Below the pieces are notes generated by a model, which did no database searches, was not told the DNA's origin, and saw only the letters and a list, made by a program, of their open reading frames with translations. Positions 8,483 to 17,164 of a stretch of 64,000 nt of DNA are shown here, one piece after another; position 1 is the stretch's first letter; every line of letters begins with the position of its first letter. The stretch covers positions 29,846-93,845 of the forward strand of contig CALLHY010000045.1 of the NCBI GenBank assembly GCA_938009275.1. The letters are read 5' to 3'. This stretch comes from an uncultured bacterium. Its GTDB lineage: Bacteria; Cloacimonadota; Cloacimonadia; Cloacimonadales; Cloacimonadaceae. The position numbers and the translations under genes were made by a program.

Positions 8483-11400
8483 GTGAATAGAAACATCCTG
8501 TTGCTGCTCGCAATGTCGCTTATGATCTTCTCAGCATATGCGCTTGAACCTCTCAACTTAGGGAGTTATCTGCCACAAACCCGCATCGTCTATACAGCCC
8601 CCTATTCGCAAGATTTCAATAGCGTTGCCCCCGGCACTCTTCCGGAAGATTGGTCCCGTAACGATAACGGCTATGCCGACCCTTTACCCTGGCAAGTTAA
8701 CCATGGTCAAGCCTGCTGTTTTTTTAACGATTACTGGTTGGGTCAGGGCAGGAGCTTATGGACTCCATGGATCATAATTCCAGGGTCACAGTACAGACTG
8801 AATTTCAAGTGGTCTCATGGTCTGAGGACTGAAAATAATTACGACTACGGTGCTGTTTACGTATATGTAAACGAAAACAATTACACTAAAGTGTGGGAAC
8901 GCTTTGGAACTGCCTTCAATTCAAATGATGGTTACACCATTCCGGAAAATAGCATGGGATACCCGGGTACGGGTGTATCGGAAAGCATAGATCTGAGCAG
9001 ATGGGCAGGGCAAGAGATCTTTGTATTGTTTAATGGAATCAGCGCTTGGGGTCCCGCCTGGTACGTTGATGATTTCAGTGTGCAGTATCAGGATACGTCC
9101 ATCAGCACCTTCCCTTCGACTCAGACCTTTGCTTCGACCACCTTCCCTCCCTCATACTGGTCGGTGCCAAACACATGGGAGGCTCCAGGTCTAAATGCTT
9201 GGTGGCGCGGCAATAGCAACGCGTATGGAGCCAGTGGATCGGGAAGCGCGCTCTGTTCTTTTGAAAACCATCTTGCCGACCGGCAAATCGTCCTCACCAC
9301 CCCAAATCTGAATCTGGGTGATTATGGCGGGAAGCTAAGCTATGACTATGCCTATTCCCCCTATCTGGCTCCCAATGCCAATGAACGGCTGGACATCCAA
9401 TATTCCCTGGATTACGGTGTTACGTTTACTACTCTTGCCTCATACAATGCCGGAACCGGAGGAGGTATGGCCACCGCTGCTCCTCACTCTGGAGCACAAT
9501 GGGCTCCTGCCTCCACAGAGTGGGCAAGCCGCACTTTGGATATTCCGCCCGGAACGAAACAAATCCGCTTCCTGGGTACCAGCGCTTACAACGGCAGGCT
9601 CTATATAGACAATGTCAAGTTTGAGAAGAACTACTTTGCTTCTGGCACCGGAACCCAGACCGATCCTTTCACCGTGAGCAATGCTACGGAACTGAACCTG
9701 ATCCGCAACTATCTGGGCTCTGCCTCTTCCCGCACCTATTTCAAATTGATCAGCGACATTGACTTGCTTTCCTACCTATCTGCAGGTGGAGAAGGGTATG
9801 CAGCCTGGGGCACCAGTGGCTGGCTTCCCATTGGTAACAACACCAGTATGTTTTACGGTGGTTTGGACGGAGATGGGCACACTATCTCCAACCTCCGCAC
9901 AGCTTATTACGGAAGCTATCACGGTTTGTTTGGAATGACTGCCGTTGGGAGCACTATCAAAAACCTGAATCTGAGCAACACTTGCAGCATCCTCGGTGAT
10001 GCCGATACAGGCTCGATAGTGGGTCACAATAAAGGCAGCATCGAAAATTGCAGTTCGGCGGCAGCAGTCAACATCGGCAATGCAACCACAGGTGGAGGAA
10101 TCTGCGGAAACAACAATGCCGCCTCCATCATAGGCTGCACTTTTACCGGCACTGTCTCGAGATCCAGCTCCGGCGTTACAGCTAACGGCCTGGGTGGCAT
10201 CGCAGGCAGAAACGAAACCGGTGCTGCTATCACTAACTGCAGTTCCACCGGCACAATAACCGGAAGCACCTGGTGTGGTGGATTGGTAGGTTGGAATAAT
10301 GGAACCATCAACAGAAGCTTTTCTTCCGGGAGCATAAGCAGCAATCAGAATTCCATTGGGGGACTGGTGGGTCAAAACCAGGGAAGCATCAATAACAGCT
10401 ATTCCCATGCAAACGTCATCGGAGTGAACTATATTGGCGGTGTGGTGGGCAATCAAGGTTCAACCGGATCGATCACCCACAGCTATTCTACCGGGACAGT
10501 TTCCGGTGGACAAAAAGGCGGTTTGCTTGGTTCCAGTGGCGGAAGCGTTACCAGCTCTTACTGGGATACCCAGACCAGCGGACAGGCAACTTCTTATGGC
10601 GGCACAGGCAAAACCACCGCTCAGATGAAGACCCAGTCCACTTTCACCGGATGGGATTTTACAATAGAGACCACTAATGGCAGCAACGACTATTGGAATC
10701 TCAGCCCTCTGGATAACAGCGGTTATCCAGACCTGGCCTGGAGATATGCTTCCCAGATTAAAAGCCCTGTTTTAGTGTCTCCAGCCAACAATGCTTATGG
10801 AGTGAACAAGGACGGCTTCAGCCTCGTCTGGTCTCCCAATCCAGTTGGTCTTGTGCCGGACCATTACACCATCTATCTGGTCAAAGATGATCCCGCGCAA
10901 ATCTTCAATAGTGGATATCCCGGCCAACACACTATCACCAACCTCACCGGCGTCTCCATCAATCCTGTGGCAGAGGCTGGGTTTGGCTTCAGCTATGGAG
11001 AAAACTGGTATTGGACTGTCGTGGCCTATTCTTTAGCGGGCACAGCCAGCCCTGCTCCAGCCACCCAGAGCTTCCATATCCAAAGAGACCAATTTGTTAC
11101 GGAGAGCTTTGAGGTAGGATGCATCGACGGCACCTCCAATATCTCGGAGTGGACTCTGGCCATGGAAACTGGATCTAGCCCCTGGACTGCAAATTCAACC
11201 TATTCTGGAAGCTTGGAACCCAGAACCGGCGAGTTCAACGTCTATCTATTCCATTCAGACGGAGCGGCGGCAGTATCCTGGTTGTTCCATCCCATCACGT
11301 TGGTTGGTTCGCGCACTTATGATGTTGAGCTCTATGCCCGTCAACAATCAACAAATCCAAACTATGCCCAGATGGGGATTTATTACGGCACTGATCCAAC

Positions 11401-13420
11401 AATTGTTGCCATGACCAATAGCATTGCCGGTTCCACCTTCCTTGATACGAATGAGTACAAACGGATAGCCGGCAGCTTCACTCCCTCAGGTTCCGGAACC
11501 TATTATCTGGGGATCAGGGGATACATTGGCGGCAGCACAAACTATCTCGCCCTGGATGATGTGAAACTCAGCATCACAGCCCCCAATCCGGTCACTCTGA
11601 ATTCACCACTCAATCAAGCCACCTTTGTAAACACCCTGACAAGCTTTGGCTGGACAGCACCAGCCACAGGTATTCCGCCCAGTTCATACAAACTTTGCGT
11701 CAGCACCGTCAATCCTCCCACCCTGGCCAATCTCAGCGCAGTGGTTGAGGCACCAGCCACCAGCTTCACCTTGCTGGAAGCGTCCAGACTGCAGCCATCC
11801 ACTACATATTATTGGTCAGTTATAGCCGAAGCTCAGGGTGAGCACTCCCAAAACAATGCCGTGTATTCATTTGTCACCCTGCCTGAGGGTGCTTTGACGG
11901 AAGGTTTTGAATCCGGAGCCATACCGGGTGGATGGACTGTCCTCAATCTGGATGGAGGCACAAAGAGCTGGTCTGTGAGCAACATCAATGTCATCACAGG
12001 GGCGGTTTCGGCTTGCATCTATGCAGAGCCATCCCGCCAGAATGATGATTGGCTGATCAGTCCCAGATTGGGTGGAAGCGAGATTGTTCCAGACAATTTC
12101 CGGTTTTCACTCCACAAGATCTATTCAAACTATCCCGAAGAATTCGAAGTGCTGGTTTCCACCACAGACACCCAACCCGCTTCATTTACTGCGATAGGGA
12201 GCTATAGCATCCCAGATCTTCAGGTTTTCAGTCCGAACTTTAATCTTGATACTTTTGGCGGTGCCCTGATCTATCTTGCCATTCGATATCGCGGAAACAA
12301 TGAAAACGGAATCTGGTTGGATGATGTGTTTGGCCCACCACTATATACATCAAGCAATCTGGATATCGCCGCCACCTCCATCACAGGGCCTTCCGCTATC
12401 GCTATCGACAGGCCTTATGATTACACAGTCGGCATCCAAAACAATGGCTTTGCCTTGCAAAGCGGCTACACGGTGTATCTGAAATGTCAATCTCCCGAAG
12501 CTACCCTGGCTTCTTTTGAAATGCCGGCTTTAGGAGGCTATGCCTCCACCACCCATACGTTTAGCTGGACCCCGGACTCCAGCTATCTGGGGACTGCTAA
12601 TCTCTATGCCGAAGTAGCCCTGCCAGGAGATACAGTTCCGGCAAACGACATCAGCACCAGTTTGGCTGTAACCATTACACCCAGGGAGATGTTGAATGAA
12701 GGTTTTGAATCTGGCACAATCCCTGCCAATTGGACTGTCCTGAACGCTGACTCAGGCACAAATCAATGGAGCATTTCGGCTAGTAACTTAGCTCACAATG
12801 GCTCACACAGCATTCAAGTCTGGTATGAAAACTATGAGGAGAGCAACGATTGGATCATCACTCCCCCATTGATGTTGAGCGCTTCCCGCGTTGATACCTT
12901 CAGCTTCTGGATGAAAGGGTATTATTCTGATCCCTGGGAAGTGCTTGTTTCCACAACAGACACAAGTCCCGCGTCCTTCACCATGATCGACAGTGGGTTA
13001 GCCAATCCAACCTGGATTCAAAAGACCTACAATCTGGATGCTTATGGTAATGCCGTGGTCTATGTTGCCATTCGAGCCTTTAGCTATGACCTGTTTGCAT
13101 TGTTGCTGGATGATTTCGTAGGCCCTCCCATATATACACCTGGCGGGTTTCTGGATACCCCCAATGTCAGGATCAGCTCTTCCAACAGCGATGTTATCCT
13201 TAGCTGGGATTCAGTTGCGGGAGCCACAGAATATCACATCTATAGCTCGGAAGATCTGGTAAACTGGTCTCCCAGCTACATAAGCGTCTCCGCACCAGGC
13301 CAAACCCTCAGCATCAATACGGCAACCAGCGGCAGAATCTTCTTCAAAGTTGTAGCCTGCAATCCTTCCAGCCCATCCACCAGCACCAATACTCAGAATG
13401 ACTTGATGGAACCTCAATAA
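8483..13420 (+). CDS. Giant secreted multidomain adhesin-like protein
   Basis: The 1645-residue product starts with a signal peptide (VNRNILLLLAMSLMIFSAYA). By eye the order is: two cleaved-adhesin/MAM-like jelly-roll domains (about 40-390), a block of GLUG-type repeats (about 500-690; GGIAGRNETG, GGLVGWNNGT, GGLVGQNQGS, GGVVGNQGST), a fibronectin-III-like domain (755-870), another jelly roll, Fn3 (1035-1130), cleaved adhesin (FESGAIPGGWTVLN), a CARDB-like domain (1293-1400), cleaved adhesin (FESGTIPANWTVLN) and a final Fn3. Such proteins bind glycans, protein or neighbouring cells. Unlike the protein at 60846, it has no C-terminal FlgD-like sorting domain. The start is GTG 8483, with AAGGAG at 8468-8473; GTG 8462 would precede the ribosome site. 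It is the sole cargo of the mobile element. Confidence 0.8.
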   Translation: MNRNILLLLAMSLMIFSAYALEPLNLGSYLPQTRIVYTAPYSQDFNSVAPGTLPEDWSRNDNGYADPLPWQVNHGQACCFFNDYWLGQGRSLWTPWIIIPGSQYRLNFKWSHGLRTENNYDYGAVYVYVNENNYTKVWERFGTAFNSNDGYTIPENSMGYPGTGVSESIDLSRWAGQEIFVLFNGISAWGPAWYVDDFSVQYQDTSISTFPSTQTFASTTFPPSYWSVPNTWEAPGLNAWWRGNSNAYGASGSGSALCSFENHLADRQIVLTTPNLNLGDYGGKLSYDYAYSPYLAPNANERLDIQYSLDYGVTFTTLASYNAGTGGGMATAAPHSGAQWAPASTEWASRTLDIPPGTKQIRFLGTSAYNGRLYIDNVKFEKNYFASGTGTQTDPFTVSNATELNLIRNYLGSASSRTYFKLISDIDLLSYLSAGGEGYAAWGTSGWLPIGNNTSMFYGGLDGDGHTISNLRTAYYGSYHGLFGMTAVGSTIKNLNLSNTCSILGDADTGSIVGHNKGSIENCSSAAAVNIGNATTGGGICGNNNAASIIGCTFTGTVSRSSSGVTANGLGGIAGRNETGAAITNCSSTGTITGSTWCGGLVGWNNGTINRSFSSGSISSNQNSIGGLVGQNQGSINNSYSHANVIGVNYIGGVVGNQGSTGSITHSYSTGTVSGGQKGGLLGSSGGSVTSSYWDTQTSGQATSYGGTGKTTAQMKTQSTFTGWDFTIETTNGSNDYWNLSPLDNSGYPDLAWRYASQIKSPVLVSPANNAYGVNKDGFSLVWSPNPVGLVPDHYTIYLVKDDPAQIFNSGYPGQHTITNLTGVSINPVAEAGFGFSYGENWYWTVVAYSLAGTASPAPATQSFHIQRDQFVTESFEVGCIDGTSNISEWTLAMETGSSPWTANSTYSGSLEPRTGEFNVYLFHSDGAAAVSWLFHPITLVGSRTYDVELYARQQSTNPNYAQMGIYYGTDPTIVAMTNSIAGSTFLDTNEYKRIAGSFTPSGSGTYYLGIRGYIGGSTNYLALDDVKLSITAPNPVTLNSPLNQATFVNTLTSFGWTAPATGIPPSSYKLCVSTVNPPTLANLSAVVEAPATSFTLLEASRLQPSTTYYWSVIAEAQGEHSQNNAVYSFVTLPEGALTEGFESGAIPGGWTVLNLDGGTKSWSVSNINVITGAVSACIYAEPSRQNDDWLISPRLGGSEIVPDNFRFSLHKIYSNYPEEFEVLVSTTDTQPASFTAIGSYSIPDLQVFSPNFNLDTFGGALIYLAIRYRGNNENGIWLDDVFGPPLYTSSNLDIAATSITGPSAIAIDRPYDYTVGIQNNGFALQSGYTVYLKCQSPEATLASFEMPALGGYASTTHTFSWTPDSSYLGTANLYAEVALPGDTVPANDISTSLAVTITPREMLNEGFESGTIPANWTVLNADSGTNQWSISASNLAHNGSHSIQVWYENYEESNDWIITPPLMLSASRVDTFSFWMKGYYSDPWEVLVSTTDTSPASFTMIDSGLANPTWIQKTYNLDAYGNAVVYVAIRAFSYDLFALLLDDFVGPPIYTPGGFLDTPNVRISSSNSDVILSWDSVAGATEYHIYSSEDLVNWSPSYISVSAPGQTLSINTATSGRIFFKVVACNPSSPSTSTNTQNDLMEPQ

Positions 13421-13549
13421 TATGGCGGGATCTCCCAAGAATCTTAAGATATTAGCTTTTGAGGCAAAATATCGATAGCTATACTGATGTCACAAATCAA
13501 ATGTAAGACATAGTGTTCTCAAACAGACAGATAGATAAGTGACACAAAG

Positions 13550-13619
13550 CTTTTTCCACAGCGCTTTAGATCGGATTCAGACTTGTTCCAGTTCTCCCAC
13601 ACCACCCACCAATGTGACA
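13550..13619 (-). repeat. Inner 70-bp inverted repeat, right copy
   Basis: The minus strand reads TGTCACATTGGT, GGGTGGTGTGGGAGAACTGG and on to AAGCGCTGTGGAAAAAG, the partner of 7335-7404. Confidence 0.85.
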
Positions 13620-13656
13620 GATGATACTCATTTGCAAGTTTGGGTGAGACTTTATA
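13608..13656 (-). repeat. Right outer inverted end
   Basis: On the minus strand it runs from TATAAAGTCTCACCCAAAC to a TGTCACATTGGT site, the counterpart of 7109-7157. AGCAT at 13657-13661 follows on the plus strand and repeats the left flank. Confidence 0.75.
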
Positions 13657-13661
13657 AGCAT
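13657..13661. repeat. Right target-site duplication AGCAT
   Basis: Identical to 7104-7108; it marks the right boundary of the element. Confidence 0.75.
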
Positions 13662-13713
13662 TTTTTTTCAAGAATGCTTCCTTGCTTCACAATGTTTATC
13701 AAGTGATAATCCC

Positions 13714-13752
13714 CCCTTAATCAAGCGTTAATAGTTAACGCTTGATTAAGGG
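13714..13752. repeat. Perfect 18-bp-arm inverted repeat
   Basis: CCCTTAATCAAGCGTTAA and its exact complement are separated by TAG. There is no T-run on the plus strand, so it looks more like a repeat or protein-binding palindrome than a terminator. Confidence 0.7.
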
Positions 13753-13817
13753 AGGATAAACGCATGATTAAAGCTGAGGAGTAAGGAAGAAAACTGGTCT
13801 TTCCCACGTTAAACGTT

Positions 13818-13892
13818 GTAGTGATCAATTTGTAGTGATCAATTGTAGAGACCATGGAGAGACCAATTGCAGAGACTTTGGATAGACCATTG
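13818..13892 (+). repeat. Degenerate 12-14-bp tandem repeat
   Basis: About six imperfect units are visible, drifting from GTAGTGATCAATT to GTAGAGACCATG, GAGAGACCAATT, GCAGAGACTTT and GGATAGACCATT. Confidence 0.6.
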
Positions 13893-13980
13893 CACATTAA
13901 TAGAAAACGGGCTACAGCCAGTTGGTGCAACGGATTTATCCGGTATTAAGGCTAAACAACTGACTTTGGGGATTACATTA

Positions 13981-14035
13981 TCATCAGCTAACCAGATAAA
14001 TCTGGTTATTCCAGCCGAATAAATTCGGCGTTCCA
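13981..14035 (+). repeat. Dispersed double-hairpin repeat, copy 1
   Basis: Two small palindromes, CCAGATAAATCTGG and CCGAATAAATTCGG, are followed by CGTTCCAGA. The same block occurs inverted at 36507-36560 with few changes, so it is a dispersed repeat. Confidence 0.75.
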
Positions 14036-14206
14036 GATTATGCAATGATCTTTTGTATGTGTTGCAGGTGTGGTTGTTTGTGTGATGTTTGTGTGTTGTA
14101 TGTGTGGTTGCTTGTGTGTGACTGGATAGATTATTGGGGGATCTATGGTAACTCTCTGTGCCCTCTGTGTACTTTGTGGTTTGATTTCTCTATATTTTAC
14201 TTTGGC

Positions 14207-14262
14207 ATCAAGCTGAAATGCGGCGTAGCAACAGAATGCTACATAACAGGTATCAGCTTGAT
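14207..14262 (-). terminator. Nested stem-loop downstream of polA
   Basis: The arms ATCAAGCTGA (14207-14216) and TCAGCTTGAT (14253-14262) enclose a second hairpin (GTAGCA...TGCTAC). It lies 32 bases past the polA stop on the minus strand and may act as its terminator, although there is no strong T-run. Confidence 0.4.
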
Positions 14263-14293
14263 ACCATAGTATTTGCTGTTAATCCGCACCTGC

Positions 14294-17080
14294 TCAGTGG
14301 GCTTCAAACCAGTTGTTACCGATGCCCATGTCGGTTTTTAGCTCCACAATCTTGCGCATATCCACAGGCAGTGCGTTCTCCATAGCTGTGCATACTATTG
14401 CCTTAGCTTCTTCAATTGCCTCACGGTCTATCTCGAATACCAATTCATCGTGAACCTGCAATATCATCTTGATGCGAGGATTGTTTTGTATCTGCTGGTC
14501 TATATCTATCATGGCAATCTTTATCAAGTCTGCGGCTGAGCCTTGAATGGGCATATTCACGGCAATCCGCTCGGCCTCGCTTCGATATCCCTGATGTTTG
14601 CTGTTAATATTTGGCAGATATAGCCTTCTGCCAAATATGGTTTGGCAAAAGCCGTCTTGCTGAGCGTTCATCACGCAGCTTGTTATAAAATTACGAATGG
14701 ATGGGAACTGATTAAAATAGCTTTCGATAATGATCTTCGCCTCTGTCTGGCTTATGCCCAGGTCTCTTGCCAGCTTACGTTGTCCCATGCCATACAGGAT
14801 GCCAAAGTTTATGGTTTTAGCTGCCCGGCGTTGATCTGTAGTAACTTCATCCAGGGATACATTAAAGATTCTGGCTGCGGTTCCTTTGTGAATATCAAGT
14901 CCGTTTTTAAATGCCAATATCAAGGCTTCATCCCTGCTCATCAGTGCCAGTAGCCGCAGCTCTATCTGTGAGTAATCTGCCGCCAGGATCAGATGTTTAT
15001 CGTCCGCAGCGCAAAAAGCCTTGCGAATCTCTCTGCCAAGCTGAGTGCGAATGGGGATGTTTTGCAGATTGGGATTGGACGAAGACAGTCTGCCGGTGGA
15101 GGCAACGGTTTGATTAAACGATGAGTGTATCCGGTTGGAAGCAGGATTTATCATCTTTGGCAATGCGCCTACATAAGTGGATTGCAGCTTGCTTAGCTGA
15201 CGGTATTGGATAATGGTATCGGCAATCTCATAATCATTGGCTAGATCTTCCAGCACGCTGTTATCGGTAGAGAAGCCGGTTTTGGTCTTTTTCTTATTAG
15301 GTAGCTGTTTTTCCACAAACAGAAGCTTTGCCAGTTGCTGCGTGGAATTGATATTAAATTCATATCCGGCATAGTTATAGATATGCTCTATCAGCTTTTT
15401 CAGCTCGATGTTTATCATGTGAGAAATCTCGCTCAATATACCACTATCTATCGCCACACCGTTTTGTTCCATGCGTTGTAACACCTGCACCAGAGGAAGT
15501 TCGATATTGTAAAACAGGTCTTTCATGCCAGACTTGTTTATTCGCTCTTCATACAGAGGAAACAGCAGATAAACAGCCCAGGCATCCTCAGCGGCATAGA
15601 GGCACGCTTCATTGGGGTCAACCAGATCGAAGCTTATCTGGGTTTTACCCTTTCCTATCAAACTGCTGATGGGTATCATTTTGTGCCCCAATTCCCTGTC
15701 GGCGCATTCGTCCAAAGAATAGCTATTTATGCCGGGATCCAGGATGTAGGCCGCCAGCATGGTGTCGAATAACACGTTGCTGAGTTTCATGCCGTGCCTG
15801 CCCAATACGCAAAGATCATATTTCAGGTTGTGACCGATTATTTTCTTGCCTTTAAGTGCCTCATGCAGATGCTGTAAGACTTCGCTCATTGGTAGATTGT
15901 CTGCCATGCGGTGAGCAAGGGGTAAATAGTATGCTTTTTTGGCAGAAACACATAGCGAAATTCCCACCAGTGATGCCAGCATGGGGTCTATGGAATCTGT
16001 TTCCGTGTCCAGGCTAACAACCTCGGCAGAGCGGATATCCGCCAGCATTGGAACAAAGCTGAGGCTATCTACAAGAACAGCAACAAATTTTGCCATGTAT
16101 GCTTCTGATACAGCTTTCTCATCTTCTACCGGAGCTTCTTTGCTGCTAAAAATGTCGTCCTGATACTCGGTTTCTGCGTGCTTATCAGCCGGCTGTATTT
16201 CTGGCTTGGGGGAACTGACCGGATACTTGCTTTCTATTTTTCTGATAATAGAGCTAATCTCATACTCATGTAAAAGCGGCAGGGCATCTCGCAGGCTTTG
16301 CGGGTCGAATGCCATCAGATTGTAGTTTGGCAGAGGAATTGGCACATCAAGCTCAATCGCTGCTAATTTGCGGGAGAGATAGGCATTGTCTTTCTCCGCT
16401 ACCAATCGCTCTTGCAGTTTGGGGGCAAGCTTGCTGATGTTGGCATAGATGGCATCAAGGCTGCCATGTTCTTTTAGTAATGCTTCAGCGGTTTTTGGTC
16501 CAATGCTTTTTACGCCGGGGATGTTATCCGACGCATCGCCAACCAAGGCAAGGTAATCTACAAACTGCTCGGGATATACTCCATATTTGGCGAATACGTC
16601 ATCTCTGCCCATGTGCTTGTCTTTCATAGGATCCCAAAGGCTGGTTCTGTTGTTTACAAGCTGGCAATAGTCTTTGTCGCTGGTTACCAACACCACTTCA
16701 TATTCATGCGACATTTTTGCGGCGAGTGTGCCCAGTACATCATCTGCCTCAAAACCATCCATGCTAATCTCTGGTAATCCGATCAGCTTAAAAAAGCTAT
16801 GCACCGGTTCAATCTGAGCCACCATGTCATCGGGCATGGGAGGGCGCTGAGCTTTGTATTCTTTATATATCTCGTGACGAAAGGTGGGAGCTTTACGGTC
16901 GAAGGCAATAACTATATGGCGTGCATCAGCAGTTTCAACCAATTTGATGAAAGAGCTAATCACACCGTATATGGCACTGGTATTCATGCCTTTGGAATTA
17001 ATTAAAGGGTTCTTTATGAAGGCAAAATGAGCGCGATACAATAGAGCCGTGCCATCAATTAAGTATAGCCGCTTTTCCAT
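14294..17080 (-). CDS. polA: DNA polymerase I
   Basis: The 928-residue protein has all three PolA parts: the 5'-3' exonuclease (LIDGTALLYRAHFAF, GFEADDVLGTLA, VTSDKDYCQLV, GDASDNIPGVKSIGPKTA), a 3'-5' exonuclease domain (VSLDTETDSIDP, IIGHNLKYDLCVL, YAAEDAWA, which keeps the acidic residues), and the polymerase (LAADYSQIELRLLAL, RRAAKTINFGILYGMG, LQVHDELVFEI). It fills gaps in repair and removes RNA primers. The start is ATG 17080 (MEKRLYLIDG), with GGAG 6 bases upstream. The length is normal for full-length PolA. It appears to be a single-gene unit. Confidence 0.96.
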   Translation of the reverse strand: MEKRLYLIDGTALLYRAHFAFIKNPLINSKGMNTSAIYGVISSFIKLVETADARHIVIAFDRKAPTFRHEIYKEYKAQRPPMPDDMVAQIEPVHSFFKLIGLPEISMDGFEADDVLGTLAAKMSHEYEVVLVTSDKDYCQLVNNRTSLWDPMKDKHMGRDDVFAKYGVYPEQFVDYLALVGDASDNIPGVKSIGPKTAEALLKEHGSLDAIYANISKLAPKLQERLVAEKDNAYLSRKLAAIELDVPIPLPNYNLMAFDPQSLRDALPLLHEYEISSIIRKIESKYPVSSPKPEIQPADKHAETEYQDDIFSSKEAPVEDEKAVSEAYMAKFVAVLVDSLSFVPMLADIRSAEVVSLDTETDSIDPMLASLVGISLCVSAKKAYYLPLAHRMADNLPMSEVLQHLHEALKGKKIIGHNLKYDLCVLGRHGMKLSNVLFDTMLAAYILDPGINSYSLDECADRELGHKMIPISSLIGKGKTQISFDLVDPNEACLYAAEDAWAVYLLFPLYEERINKSGMKDLFYNIELPLVQVLQRMEQNGVAIDSGILSEISHMINIELKKLIEHIYNYAGYEFNINSTQQLAKLLFVEKQLPNKKKTKTGFSTDNSVLEDLANDYEIADTIIQYRQLSKLQSTYVGALPKMINPASNRIHSSFNQTVASTGRLSSSNPNLQNIPIRTQLGREIRKAFCAADDKHLILAADYSQIELRLLALMSRDEALILAFKNGLDIHKGTAARIFNVSLDEVTTDQRRAAKTINFGILYGMGQRKLARDLGISQTEAKIIIESYFNQFPSIRNFITSCVMNAQQDGFCQTIFGRRLYLPNINSKHQGYRSEAERIAVNMPIQGSAADLIKIAMIDIDQQIQNNPRIKMILQVHDELVFEIDREAIEEAKAIVCTAMENALPVDMRKIVELKTDMGIGNNWFEAH

Positions 17081-17164
17081 ACGAGTCTCCAACGTTTATT
17101 TTATGCAGCTTCCCTTGCATGCCCCATTTCTGGCAAGTAAATAATGCTGATGGGGATAGGGAAT

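Larger units (their letters stand above)
7109..13656 (+). mobile_element. 6.5-kb Mu/Tn7-like element, probably non-autonomous
   Basis: The ends are inverted copies: TATAAACTCTCACCCAAAC at left 7109-7127, and on the minus strand TATAAAGTCTCACCCAAAC from 13656 down. They are flanked by a perfect 5-bp duplication (AGCAT). Inside each end are TGTCACAGTGGT sites: three at the left (7146, 7206, 7335) and one near-match at the right (13608-13619, minus strand). A 70-bp inverted repeat (7335-7404 and 13550-13619) differs at about four positions. The content is a Mu-type transposase N-terminal half and a 1645-residue secreted protein. Because no catalytic DDE domain is present, movement would need a transposase supplied in trans. 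The element sits between the Fe-ADH gene and the polA region. Confidence 0.8.
13657..14293. other. Gene-free, repeat-packed spacer before polA
   Basis: About 640 bases with no supported gene. It holds an 18-bp-arm hairpin (13714-13752), a degenerate 12-14-bp tandem repeat (13818-13892), a hairpin pair that recurs at 36507 (13981-14035), a TG-rich stretch (about 14050-14120), and a nested stem-loop next to the polA 3' end (14207-14262). Confidence 0.7.

Noticed and set aside
8403..8486. 27-codon frame before the giant adhesin gene
   Set aside because: It overlaps the start of the real gene, has no ribosome site and no known family resemblance.
9776..10456. 226-codon minus-strand frame inside the giant adhesin gene
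   Set aside because: It is a shadow of the GLUG repeat region on the other strand, with repetitive low-information composition.
14045..14269. 74-codon frame rich in Cys and Val
   Set aside because: It is produced by the TG-rich low-complexity tract and has no coding character.
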